Source: Chloroflexota bacterium (GTDB taxonomy: Bacteria; Chloroflexota; Dehalococcoidia; DSTF01; RBG-16-68-14). From it: a DNA stretch of 64,000 nt. A model generated the notes under the pieces. It was not told the origin of the DNA. It worked only from the letters and a program-made list of their open reading frames with translations, and ran no database searches. Location: assembly GCA_003228685.1 (NCBI GenBank), contig QIFC01000117.1:1-64000 (forward strand), given 5' to 3'. How positions within the stretch are numbered: the stretch's first letter is position 1; each line of letters starts with the position of its first letter. The position numbers and the translations under genes are program-made. Positions 44,735 through 52,081 of this stretch are shown here, in pieces.

Positions 44735-45657
44735 CCATTGGGCCGCAGCCGCGAGCGCCCGAAGACACCGCCGACCTTGTACCGTTCGCCCATCCCAGCG
44801 AAGAAGAATTCGCCGGGATTCTTGATTTCTACGGCGTGACGTGGGAGTACGAACCACGCACGTTTCCACTGCAGGAAAAGGAGGGCCGCCTGGCGCTGGC
44901 GTTTACGCCTGATTTCTACCTGGCGGATCTCGATCTGTACGTCGAACTGACGACACTCAAGCAGAAGCTGGTGACAGAGAAGCATCGCAAGGTGCGCCTG
45001 CTGCAGGAGCGCTATCCGGAGGTGCAGATCAAGCTCTTGCATCGCTCGGACTACCTGAGCCTGCTCGCGAAGTACGGGTTCGGCCCGTTCTCCGAGTTGG
45101 AGGTGGCTGGGATCCACGAGGTGTTGATCAGCGCCGCGGAGCTGGAGCGGCGGGTGAGAGAGCTGGGTGCCGAAATCTCGCGCGATTACAGAGACCGCGA
45201 GCCGCTCTTGATCGGAGTGTTGCGTGGCGCGGCGTGCTTTATGTCGGATCTGATGCGCCACATCTCGTTGCCGCTAACGACCGACTACATGGCGATCTCT
45301 TCGTACGACGGCGAGCAGGGTGGGGCGGTTCAGATCACAAAAGACTTGGTTGAGCCAATCGCGGGGCGAGACGTGATCGTGGTGGAGGACATCGTCGATA
45401 CCGGGATGACGCTGAGTACGTTGCTGGAGACGCTGCATTCGAGAAACCCAGCGAGCCTGAAGGTCTGCTCGCTGCTGGACAAGCCGGCGCGCCGTCTGCC
45501 GAAGGTGCCGATCGACTACTGCGGGTTCGTGGTGCGTGACGAGTTCGTGGTGGGCTATGGGCTGGACTTCCGCCAGAAGTTCAGGAACCTTCCGTTCATC
45601 GCGACGCTGAAGAGTGACTGGCTGAAGGCGCGGAAGACAAAAGAGCGCCCCGAGTAA
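44731..45657 (+). CDS. Nuclease-like domain fused to hypoxanthine phosphoribosyltransferase
   Basis: The 308-residue protein has two domains. Residues about 20-120 resemble a PD-(D/E)xK or very-short-patch-type nuclease: EEEFAGILDFYGVTWEYE, FTPDFYLADLDLYVELTT, then KHRKVRLLQERYPEVQIKLLHRSDY. The usual Lys after Glu is Thr in VELT. Residues about 125-300 are an HPRT domain: LLIGVLRGAACFMSDLM, the PRPP motif VIVVEDIVDTGMTL and the C-terminal VVGYGLDFRQKFRNLP. HPRT converts hypoxanthine or guanine to the nucleotide. ATG at 44731 overlaps the TetR stop. A fused nuclease-like domain on a salvage enzyme is unusual. Confidence 0.75.
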   Translation: MTIGPQPRAPEDTADLVPFAHPSEEEFAGILDFYGVTWEYEPRTFPLQEKEGRLALAFTPDFYLADLDLYVELTTLKQKLVTEKHRKVRLLQERYPEVQIKLLHRSDYLSLLAKYGFGPFSELEVAGIHEVLISAAELERRVRELGAEISRDYRDREPLLIGVLRGAACFMSDLMRHISLPLTTDYMAISSYDGEQGGAVQITKDLVEPIAGRDVIVVEDIVDTGMTLSTLLETLHSRNPASLKVCSLLDKPARRLPKVPIDYCGFVVRDEFVVGYGLDFRQKFRNLPFIATLKSDWLKARKTKERPE

Positions 45658-45954
45658 CCTCCCGCTCGCGCTTCCAGCTTCATCCTCCCCCGGCCCTCCC
45701 GGCGCCCCTCCCTTGCGGGAAGCTCACCGTTTGTGCCGGCTTTGTCCACCGGTTGCCCGTGCGTTTAGCCACTCGGGACAAGGACTACTATATGCCCCGG
45801 CTATAGAGCTGTCAAGGGATAATGGGTCAATGTTGATAAGTTTTATCTATCACAGAAGCGACGATAGTAGTGGCGGCCGAACGACCATGATCGCGACCGG
45901 CTCTGGCGCCTGGTGGTACCATGCGGCCATGCGAATCCAACTGGCGACGGTGAG
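45658..45954. other. Gene-free stretch after the HPRT fusion gene
   Basis: No convincing reading frame is seen in these 297 bp. The first 70 bp are C-rich (CCTCCC, CGGCCCTCCC), possibly the end of the transcript, and a AT-richer part near 45815-45855 (GGATAATGGG, TTTTATCTATC) may hold a promoter for the small gene that follows. Confidence 0.4.
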
Positions 45955-46164
45955 ATGAAGAGGATCCTGGAGCGACGCTTGGGGCTGCCAATAGCGGCGA
46001 CGTATGATCGTGCCCGAAGCGTTGAGCAGAAGGTGAAGGACATTTTCCCCGACACAGAGTTCGTATTCGTCCTTGGTTCAGACGACGCGCTCTACATGCG
46101 CGTCTATGCCAGGGCTGAGTCCGGGAGGGGAGTCATCGAGTTGGTCGAGGGCGGCCTGAGCTGA
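45955..46164 (+). CDS. Small hypothetical protein (69 residues)
   Basis: The frame starts with ATG at 45955 (MKRILERRLGLPIAATYDRARSVEQKVKDIF...). The predicted product has a basic N-terminus and an alpha/beta pattern ending SGRGVIELVEGGLS. ACGGTGAG precedes the ATG. No family is recognised. Its stop lies 69 bp before the left att copy, so it is the last host-side gene. Confidence 0.4.
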   Translation: MKRILERRLGLPIAATYDRARSVEQKVKDIFPDTEFVFVLGSDDALYMRVYARAESGRGVIELVEGGLS

Positions 46165-46232
46165 GTTTTGGCGGCCAGCCAGACGGTGTTCCTGCCAGGT
46201 GATCAGCTATAGCTGGGACTCCCGGCTGTGTG

Positions 46233-46276
46233 TGGTCGGGGTGGGCAGATTCGAACTGCCGGCCTCTTGTTCCCAA
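46233..46276. repeat. Left att site: 44-bp copy of the tRNA-Pro 3' half
   Basis: These 44 bp are identical to 48691-48734, which covers the anticodon loop, T arm and acceptor 3' strand of the tRNA-Pro gene on the minus strand. After 46276 the sequence diverges. Together the two copies bound a 2.4-kb segment, as expected for integration at a tRNA gene. Crossover within the anticodon-loop region is consistent with tyrosine recombinases. Confidence 0.85.
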
Positions 46277-47044
46277 TCCGGAGCCGAGTGTGGTGGCCTG
46301 TGCTAACCGATCATACCGTGTAGTGTTGTAGTACGAGCTCGGACGTTCCGGCGAGCGTAGGTGCTAACTGGTGTCAGGCGGTTATGGGCGGTTCGTTAGC
46401 AAATCCATTAGCAAGAGCCCCTCTGCAAACCGACGCGCATCTGCTTGGTGACCCCTGCGTTCAGGCATCATCTCGGAGCCACGTCGGAGAGTTGTTTTGT
46501 AAGTAGCTAGGCGGATTATTCCAGAGGCTGCTTAGAAGCTATCTGGCCCTGAGCGCTGTGGCACCGTAGCTGGCAAGGCGAGCGAAACGTGTCCAGTTAT
46601 CGTGTCGGTTCGATGTCGGCCACGTCGCAGATGATCGGTTCGAGCTTCGTCGCGTCTGCCATGTCACGTTCCTTTCGCAGTGGCGGCCGTTGCCGAGGAA
46701 TGATAACGCAGGGTCACTACTGCCAGGCCGTGACGATCGTTGCCGCCAGAGCTGCACGATGCTCCTTGGTTCACGGCGGACCAAGTCTCTCCCGAGGGGC
46801 TTGCAGCACCGCTCCGGCGCGCACGCCAGGATGGTGTCGGCCTCGATCCCCCGTTGAAGTTGCTGCGCCTGCGGGCTGGCGTTCGAGGTGGTGCAGTCTG
46901 CATTGCGTTAGACTACCTCATAATCCGACGCGCGCTCGGCGACGACAACAATAAGATCGAGAACAGCGTAGTCGCAATCGGCCGCCGTAGCACTAGAGCA
47001 GACAGCGCCTTCTGGTTATCATCTGTACTTAGACACGAAACCGA
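46277..47044. other. Left part of the integrated segment, no supported gene
   Basis: No frame with family resemblance is seen. A 21-codon frame on the minus strand (46662-46597, MADATKLEPIICDVADIEPTR) has a good AAGGAA site and could be a decayed start of an element gene. Paired TTAGCAA sites lie at 46396-46414. Base composition is lower in GC than the flanks. Confidence 0.5.
46396..46414 (+). repeat. Paired TTAGCAA-N5-TTAGCAA (left)
   Basis: TTAGCAA occurs at 46396-46402 and 46408-46414. The same pair in inverted orientation (TTGCTAA-N5-TTGCTAA) is at 48240-48258. These resemble arm-type sites for an integrase or excisionase. Confidence 0.55.
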
Positions 47045-47081
47045 GCGGGAGTAGCTCAGTGGTAGAGCATCTGCCTTCCAA
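47045..47081 (+). tRNA. tRNA-Gly(UCC) 5'-half fragment
   Basis: Bases 47045-47081 give the acceptor 5' strand (GCGGGAG), D arm (GCTCAGTGGTAGAGC), anticodon 5' stem and the loop through CTTCCAA. The 3' half is replaced by unrelated DNA, so no tRNA can fold. The break lies at the end of the anticodon loop. The GTG start of the phosphotransferase lies 18 bp further. Confidence 0.75.
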
Positions 47082-47099
47082 CCATCTGACCCTAAAGAC

Positions 47100-47942
47100 G
47101 TGAACCCGGAGCAGCTGGGCGACCTCGGCTTCCAGCTGGAGGGCCGTGCACCAGGGGGCGAGTCAGGCGGTGCATGGTTCGCGATCGCTGCCGATGGCGT
47201 GCGCGTCCTCCTGAAGTGGTTCGCCGACGAGGGCGTGGCCGACCGCTACGCGGTGCTCCTCCCCGCGCTCGACGTGCTGCGTTCGCGTGGCGTGCCTGTG
47301 CCCGAGTACCCGTTTGTGCGCGCCGTCGACGGGTGGACGCTCTCCGCGCAGCAGGTGCTGCCGGGACGATCGTTCCCGATCGCGCCGCCCCCGCTGGTTG
47401 ACCGGATGATCGAGTGCGTTGCCGCCGCCGCCGGCATCGTCGGCGGTCCGCAACCGGCACCAGCGCCGCAGGGATGGGCTGAGTTCGTGATCCACACCCT
47501 CACGGTCGGCGAGGACGGCTCGGCGCAGCACGACTCGCTCCGAGCGCACTCCGATCGCTCCCGTCGCATCATTGACTTCGTCGAGTCGGTCGGCGCCGCC
47601 GCCGAGCCGTCATGGTTCCCGACGAGCGGGCTCGTCCACCTCGACCTGCACACCGACAACGTTCTCGCCCTCGATGACGGCACGCTCACGGGGATCGTCG
47701 ACTGGGAGGGTGCGTGCGCGGGCGATCACCGCTACGACCTCGTGGCGTACGCGTTCGACCTCGACGGTCACGGCCAGCAGATCTGGGACCGGGTCGAACC
47801 GCTCGTCGAGCCGCACATGCTGCGGGCGTACGTCGCGCACATGGCGCTCCGGCGCACGGACTGGGCGATCCGCCACCACCCCGAGGACGTACCCCGGCAG
47901 CTGGACCGAGCCGAGCGCCTGTTCGACCGCTACGGCGCCTAA
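47100..47942 (+). CDS. Aminoglycoside phosphotransferase-fold protein (mobile cargo)
   Basis: The 280-residue protein has the APH catalytic loop HLDLHTDNVLAL near residue 180 and the metal-binding TGIVDWEGACAGDHRYD that follows. The N-terminal lobe shows RVLLKWFADEG. Codon use is strongly GC-rich (GCC, GAC, CTC) compared with neighbours, like actinobacterial DNA. GTG at 47100 starts it; there is no clear Shine-Dalgarno sequence. It is the only intact gene within the tRNA-Pro-bounded segment. A kinase for an antibiotic or sugar is possible; resistance is not shown. Confidence 0.8.
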   Translation: MNPEQLGDLGFQLEGRAPGGESGGAWFAIAADGVRVLLKWFADEGVADRYAVLLPALDVLRSRGVPVPEYPFVRAVDGWTLSAQQVLPGRSFPIAPPPLVDRMIECVAAAAGIVGGPQPAPAPQGWAEFVIHTLTVGEDGSAQHDSLRAHSDRSRRIIDFVESVGAAAEPSWFPTSGLVHLDLHTDNVLALDDGTLTGIVDWEGACAGDHRYDLVAYAFDLDGHGQQIWDRVEPLVEPHMLRAYVAHMALRRTDWAIRHHPEDVPRQLDRAERLFDRYGA

Positions 47943-48319
47943 GGGCGGATGCTGTCAGCCTGACTCTGAAATCGATGTCGAGATCGTTTCCCCTCGAACA
48001 AGATCGAGACAGGCTGGCGTCCTCGTTAGGCTTCGCCCATGCAGGTCCGCCTTGGCGGTTGGGAAGCAGATGCAAACCACTGAGCTGGTCGGGTGCCGTT
48101 TCCGGAATGAAATTTTCGTTCCTGACGGGTGTGAGCGGACCTCTTGTTTCGCAGTCAAGTCGTTGCGCTAGGTAGCGTCTGCCTCTTTTGAGTCTGCCTC
48201 TGCCATCGGAGGGGTCGTATTAGGTCGCCTGCGCCCTCCTTGCTAATCATCTTGCTAATGGGCCGCTCGTTCCTGCTTAGGGCAACCATCGCTGGGCAAC
48301 TCAAGCCAGTAATCTGCAC
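47943..48319. other. Middle of the integrated segment, no supported gene
   Basis: No frame here shows family resemblance. A pair TTGCTAA-N5-TTGCTAA lies at 48240-48258, in inverted orientation to the pair at 46396-46414. The remaining DNA looks like decayed element sequence. Confidence 0.45.
48240..48258 (-). repeat. Paired TTAGCAA-N5-TTAGCAA (right, inverted)
   Basis: On the minus strand this is TTAGCAA-GATGA-TTAGCAA, matching the 46396-46414 pair in motif, spacing and opposite orientation. A further single TTAGCAA lies at 48615-48621, overlapping the stop of the integrase remnant. Confidence 0.55.
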
Positions 48320-48354
48320 GGAGCTCAGTAGGAGAGCATCTGCTTCCCAAGCAG
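48320..48354 (+). tRNA. tRNA-Gly(CCC)-like remnant
   Basis: A D arm (GAGCTCAGTAGGAGAGC) and an anticodon arm with CTTCCCAAG-like loop (CTGC-TTCCCAA-GCAG) are visible, but acceptor and T arms are missing. It cannot fold as a complete tRNA. The remnant is another trace of integration at tRNA genes. Confidence 0.5.
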
Positions 48355-48405
48355 GGCGCTGTGAACACTAGAGCGCCGTAGCTGGGACAGCGAGCACTAG
48401 AGCGG

Positions 48406-48618
48406 GGTGTTCCGCGAATTACCTTTCACGGCCTCCGCCACACTGCTGCATCGCTCGCGCTCGCTCTGGGCGTCCTCCCTAAAGTCGTTCAGGAGCGCCT
48501 CGGTCACTCCAGCGTAGCGATCACATTGGACTTGTACAGTCACTCAGTCCCGTCGCTTCAGATTGATGCGGCGGCGAAGATAGGCGAGCTTCTCTTCGGG
48601 TCGGGAGGCTCTCATTAG
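48406..48618 (+). pseudogene. int: Tyrosine recombinase (integrase) C-terminal remnant
   Basis: About 70 residues remain: PRITFHGLRHTAASLALALG, QERLGHSSVAITLDLYSHSV and a short tail. The catalytic Arg and His box (HGLRHTA), the LGHSS stretch and the nucleophile Tyr in LDLYSH are present. The upstream catalytic Arg/Lys and N-terminal domains are absent; a stop (TAG) lies in frame before the remnant. It points toward the tRNA-Pro att site 70 bp away, as integrase genes usually do. Confidence 0.85.
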
Positions 48619-48650
48619 CAAAATGATTGCAATTGCTCAGGCTATAGAAA

Positions 48651-48678
48651 AGAAAGGCCCCTGCGAGGGGGCCTTTCT
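48651..48678 (-). terminator. Terminator of the tRNA-Pro gene
   Basis: Perfect 11-bp arms (48651-48661 and 48668-48678) with a six-base loop lie just past the 3' end of the minus-strand tRNA gene. On that strand the hairpin is followed by TTTTCTAT, a standard factor-independent terminator. Confidence 0.75.
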
Positions 48679-48690
48679 AGATTGGTTTTC

Positions 48691-48734
48691 TGGTCGGGGT
48701 GGGCAGATTCGAACTGCCGGCCTCTTGTTCCCAA
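48691..48734. repeat. Right att site within tRNA-Pro
   Basis: This is the right copy of the 44-bp direct repeat (left copy 46233-46276). It lies within the functional tRNA-Pro gene from the anticodon loop to the 3' end, so the integrated element restored the tRNA. Confidence 0.85.
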
Positions 48735-48768
48735 AACAAGTGCTCTAACCTGGCTGAGCTACACCCCG
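48694..48768 (-). tRNA. tRNA-Pro (anticodon UGG)
   Basis: The 75-nt cloverleaf reads CGGGGTG acceptor, GCTC/GAGC D stem, CTTGT-TTTGGGA-ACAAG anticodon arm, GGCAG-TTCGAAT-CTGCC T arm, and CACCCCG acceptor 3' strand with discriminator A. All stems pair. The anticodon is TGG. CCA is not encoded. It is the target of the integrated segment on its 3' side. Confidence 0.95.
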
Positions 48769-48826
48769 AGCGACATCACCACGGTAGCCAGAGGCCACCT
48801 TGTCAGTCAACCGGTCCGGCGGTCGA

Positions 48827-49753
48827 TCAGCCCGCCGCCTGCGCGGCTCCCACGATCTCGCCGACGTCCACGACGTCATGGTTCGTCAGATAGTCTCGCA
48901 GGCCATTGAGTACGTCCAGCGGCGCCGAAGGATTAGCGAACGTTGCAGTGCCGACCTGCACCGCGCAGGCGCCGGCGAGCAAGAACTCTGCCGCGTCTCG
49001 GCCTGACTTCACTCCTCCGCAGCCGATGATCGGCACGTCCAGGGCGCTCGCGACCTGATAGACCATGCGGAGTGCTACAGGTTTGATCGCGGGACCGGAG
49101 AGGCCGGAGAACGTGCTGCCAATGACAGGCGCGCGTGTGGTGACGTCGATCGCCATTGCTTGCAACGTATTGATCACGCACAGGGCGTCTGCTCCAGCGT
49201 CGACGACCGCCCGCGCAATCTCTACGATGTCCGTAACGTTGGGCGTGAGCTTGACGATTACTGGAAGCGTCGTATTCTGAATGACGCTCTTCGTGACGGC
49301 TGCTGCGGCATCGGCCTCTTGGCCAAACTCCATGCCGCCACGCTTGGCATTCGGACTCGAGATGTTCACTTCGATGGCCGAGACGTTCTCGACGCCATCG
49401 AGTCTGGATGCGACCTCGCCATACTCGTCGACGGTTGCGCCCAGAATGCTGACGACGACGGGCACTCGCCAGCGCGTCCACTTGGGTGCGATGGTTCGAA
49501 TCAACGCCGTTACGCCAGGATTCTGGAGGCCGATAGCGTTCAACATGCCGCCGGTGGTCTCCGCAGTGCGCGTCTGCGGGCTGCCCTTGCGTGGGCGTAG
49601 CGTGACCGTCTTCGTCACGATTGCGCCCAATTCCTGAATGTTGAAGCCGTGCGGCTTGTCCAAGCCGAAGCTAAACGTGCCGGATGCTGTCATGATCGGG
49701 TTGATCATGACCAGGCTGCTCTTGCGTCCGGGGATCTCGAGTTGGAGGTTCAC
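48827..49753 (-). CDS. pyrD: Dihydroorotate dehydrogenase, class 1B catalytic subunit
   Basis: The 308-residue TIM-barrel flavoprotein oxidises dihydroorotate to orotate. NPIMTASGTFSFG, GLQNPGV, NISSPN (catalytic region) and KLTPNVTDI are seen, with the C-terminal FMN-binding IIGCGGVKSGRDAAEFLLAGA. A Cys replaced class-1A features are not conclusive, but the presence of a pyrK gene at 55204 indicates the NAD-linked 1B heterotetramer. It stands apart from the main pyr operon, next to the tRNA-Pro gene. ATG at 49753 is chosen. Confidence 0.93.
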   Translation of the reverse strand: MNLQLEIPGRKSSLVMINPIMTASGTFSFGLDKPHGFNIQELGAIVTKTVTLRPRKGSPQTRTAETTGGMLNAIGLQNPGVTALIRTIAPKWTRWRVPVVVSILGATVDEYGEVASRLDGVENVSAIEVNISSPNAKRGGMEFGQEADAAAAVTKSVIQNTTLPVIVKLTPNVTDIVEIARAVVDAGADALCVINTLQAMAIDVTTRAPVIGSTFSGLSGPAIKPVALRMVYQVASALDVPIIGCGGVKSGRDAAEFLLAGACAVQVGTATFANPSAPLDVLNGLRDYLTNHDVVDVGEIVGAAQAAG

Positions 49754-49835
49754 AAAACTCCGATGACGGCTCAGGCTAGGGCAATTCAGGCTGGGGCCAT
49801 TATAGACGTGACAGCGGTCGTGGTCGAACTAAAGA

Positions 49836-49864
49836 ACAGCGGGAGCCTCAATGGCTCCCGCTGT
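49836..49864 (-). terminator. Terminator of the zinc-ribbon gene
   Basis: A perfect 12-bp inverted repeat (49836-49847 and 49853-49864) with a five-base loop is followed on the minus strand by TTCTTTAGTT. It closes the gene ending at 49887 and separates it from pyrD downstream. Confidence 0.75.
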
Positions 49865-49886
49865 ACGCGTTGGCTACGGGCTCGTG

Positions 49887-50138
49887 CTACTCGGTCTTGG
49901 CGTCCTTGTCGGATAGGGTGATCTCCTTGGGACGGGCGACTCGCTGATTGGCAGACCAACGCCCCATGCCGCCCGAGCGAGCAATTGCGTCGTCGGCGGC
50001 GTTAGGGAAGCGCTTCGTTACTCCACAGCGCCTGCAGAGACCGCGGCTGGTCTTGCCATGCGGCGTTTCGATGATCCAACGATGTTGGCACTTGCTAGTA
50101 GCGCGCTTTCGTTCACGTGGGGCAATCTTTGCACTCAT
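49887..50138 (-). CDS. Small zinc-ribbon protein, unknown
   Basis: The 83-residue basic protein has Cys-Gln-His in SKCQHRWIIETPHG and LCRRCGVTKRF, a pair arrangement like a small zinc ribbon, then a Lys/Arg-rich tail. The pattern CRxCGxTKxF(P/S)N is like proteins found upstream of regulators in some Chloroflexota; function unknown. It has its own terminator and lies divergent from the SufR-like gene. Confidence 0.65.
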   Translation of the reverse strand: MSAKIAPRERKRATSKCQHRWIIETPHGKTSRGLCRRCGVTKRFPNAADDAIARSGGMGRWSANQRVARPKEITLSDKDAKTE

Positions 50139-50277
50139 TTGTGGCTCTCCTATTTCCTTTCACTGTCTACTTCACCCCAAGTAAACAGCCCCCAGAACCA
50201 GCTGGCTGTAGCCTAGCATACGATCTTTTCTGGTGTCAAGCTTAAGACGATAACATAAGTTAATACTTTGGTAATAC

Positions 50278-50306
50278 TTGTCGCGTGAAGCTAAGTCAGC
50301 TATACT
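50278..50306 (+). promoter_or_regulatory. Candidate sigma-70 promoter for the SufR-like gene
   Basis: TTGTCG (50278-50283) and TATACT (50301-50306) are separated by 17 bp. They lie 40 bp before the ATG at 50346. An AT-rich upstream stretch (50220-50275) precedes the promoter. Confidence 0.55.
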
Positions 50307-50345
50307 TCAGCATCTGGCCGGCCCTGGCAGCGGCCAAATCACTAT

Positions 50346-51002
50346 ATGAACGATACAAAAGCTGAGATCCTGGCGATTTTGAAGCGCACCGGTGGGCATA
50401 GCGTGAACGAACTCGCCAGCACGCTTGCTCTAGCCCCCATCACGATTCGACAGCACCTGACCCGTCTCGAAAGAGACGGGCTCTTACTTTCTGAGCCAGA
50501 GACAAATGGTAGCGGTCGGCCGCACTACGTGTTCCGCCTGTCTGCCAAGGCGCGCGCTGAGGCGTTTCCGTACCGTTCAGACAGGCTGGTCGAGCTGCTC
50601 ATCAGGGAGATCGGCTATCTGGATGGCAGTGAAATGCAGGGGCTGTCCGAACGGCAGAAAATGTTCCTGGTGCTGGAACGCCTGGCGCAGCGTCTCGCGG
50701 ACGAGTATTCGGCCGTGATACAAGGCTGGTCCCTTCAAGAGCGCGTGATGTTCGTCACGGAGGTAATGCAGAGTGATGGCGGATTCGCTGAGTGGGAGAA
50801 GACGGAACAGGGGTTTGAAATACGTGACTTTAACTGCCTCTTCCATCGGCTACTGGACGGGGATGTCTGCGAATGGCACAGTACATTCTTGAAGAGCGTA
50901 CTGGGCGAAGACCTTCAGGTTGAGCCCTGCGCCACAGACGAGCATTGCTGCCGCTACGCAGTTGAATCAAAGGCGCCCGCCAACGTGGGTTCCGCAAACT
51001 AG
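50346..51002 (+). CDS. SufR-like Fe-S cluster-responsive transcription regulator
   Basis: The 218-residue protein has an N-terminal winged helix (SVNELASTLALAPITIRQHLTRLERDGLL) and a C-terminal half with four Cys in FNCLFHRLLDGDVCEW and VEPCATDEHCCRYAV, a cluster-binding arrangement like cyanobacterial/actinobacterial SufR. Such regulators control Fe-S assembly genes in response to cluster status. It lies 15 bp upstream of the Mrp gene and would control it and perhaps the operon. A DeoR/ArsR-like regulator with another ligand is the alternative. Confidence 0.78.
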   Translation: MNDTKAEILAILKRTGGHSVNELASTLALAPITIRQHLTRLERDGLLLSEPETNGSGRPHYVFRLSAKARAEAFPYRSDRLVELLIREIGYLDGSEMQGLSERQKMFLVLERLAQRLADEYSAVIQGWSLQERVMFVTEVMQSDGGFAEWEKTEQGFEIRDFNCLFHRLLDGDVCEWHSTFLKSVLGEDLQVEPCATDEHCCRYAVESKAPANVGSAN

Positions 51003-51017
51003 GCAAGGAGTAGCCAT

Positions 51018-52079
51018 TTGGCCAATGAGCAGGAGGTCCTCGAGGCGCTGAAGCGAGTCGAAGATCCCGACCTTCATCGCGACATCGTCTCACTCGGGTT
51101 CGTCCAAGATATCGACGTCCGAAACAGCAGTGTGAGTCTGCGCATCGTTCTCACGACACCGGCGTGCCCCGTGAAGAATGAGTTAAAGGCACAGGCAGAG
51201 GAGATCATCCGAGGCTTGCCCGGCGTCACTGACGTCGAGGTGAAGATGGACGCCGAGGTACGCTCGAACCAGGCGGGCGGAAGTGCTCAACCGGTGGAGG
51301 GCGTGCGCAATATCATCGCCATCGCGAGTAACAAGGGGGGTGTGGGGAAGACGACCGTTTCGGTCAATCTGGCCGTAGCGCTGGCGAAGCAGGGCGCCCG
51401 CGTCGGCCTCTTGGACGCGGACGTTACCGGACCCAACGTGCCGATCATGATGGGATTTGAGGCCGGCTTTATGGCTGAAGGCGAACGCGGCCTGACGACG
51501 GTCGAGAAGTATGGGGTCAGGCTCGTCTCCTTAGGCTTCGTGCTGCCTCGTCTTTCGCCGGTCGCGTGGCGCGGTCCCATGGTCGGCACGGCCGTCAGGC
51601 AGCTCCTACACGACATCAAGTGGGGCGAGCTCGATTACCTGATCATCGATCTGCCGCCGGGTACCAGCGATGCGTCCATGAGCATGGCCCAAGAGGCGCC
51701 TATCTCGGGCGTCGTGATCGTCAGCACGCCCGCGGATGTGGCGTGGGAGGATGCCGGAAAAGCGGTGGCCATGTTCGACAAGCTCAACATCCCGGTCTTT
51801 GGTGTGATCGAGAATATGAGCTACTTCATCTGCCCGCACTGCGATGAGCGGACTGAGGTCTTCGGTTATGGTGGTGGAAGGAAGGCCGCCGAAGAACTGG
51901 GCCTAGAATTTCTCGGTGAGATCCCGCTCGACCGAGACACACGAGAGGGTGCCGACAAGGGCATCCCGATTACAGAATCCGAACCAGAGTCCCCGCAGGC
52001 GCAAGCGTTCCTGCAGGTGGCAAAGCAGGTGGCGGCGCGCTGTAGCACGCTACAGTTCGCTACCGCTGGTGTGGAGTAA
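51018..52079 (+). CDS. mrp: Mrp/ApbC family Fe-S carrier ATPase
   Basis: The 353-residue protein has an N-terminal MIP18-like domain (residues about 1-80, with the conserved DPDLHRDIVSLGFV and TTPACP) and a P-loop ParA/Mrp domain with deviant Walker A NKGGVGKTT near residue 103 and the Cys pair FICPHC near residue 275. It loads and transfers [4Fe-4S] clusters. TTG at 51018 follows AAGGAG by seven bases. Adjacent to a SufR-like gene, as in other genomes. Confidence 0.92.
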   Translation: MANEQEVLEALKRVEDPDLHRDIVSLGFVQDIDVRNSSVSLRIVLTTPACPVKNELKAQAEEIIRGLPGVTDVEVKMDAEVRSNQAGGSAQPVEGVRNIIAIASNKGGVGKTTVSVNLAVALAKQGARVGLLDADVTGPNVPIMMGFEAGFMAEGERGLTTVEKYGVRLVSLGFVLPRLSPVAWRGPMVGTAVRQLLHDIKWGELDYLIIDLPPGTSDASMSMAQEAPISGVVIVSTPADVAWEDAGKAVAMFDKLNIPVFGVIENMSYFICPHCDERTEVFGYGGGRKAAEELGLEFLGEIPLDRDTREGADKGIPITESEPESPQAQAFLQVAKQVAARCSTLQFATAGVE

Positions 52080-52081
52080 CC

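Noticed and set aside
46589-46954. Plus-strand frame in the integrated segment (121 residues)
   Set aside because: The product is Arg/Pro/Ser-rich and lacks a Shine-Dalgarno sequence and family resemblance. The antisense frame at 46539-46784 is equally unconvincing.
47100-47942. Antibiotic-resistance gene call for the APH-like cargo
   Set aside because: The APH fold covers many small-molecule kinases; no resistance-type family features or other cassette genes support a resistance call.
48682-48909. Frame across the tRNA-Pro gene
   Set aside because: It is antisense to the tRNA and pyrD end; a tRNA fold explains the sequence.
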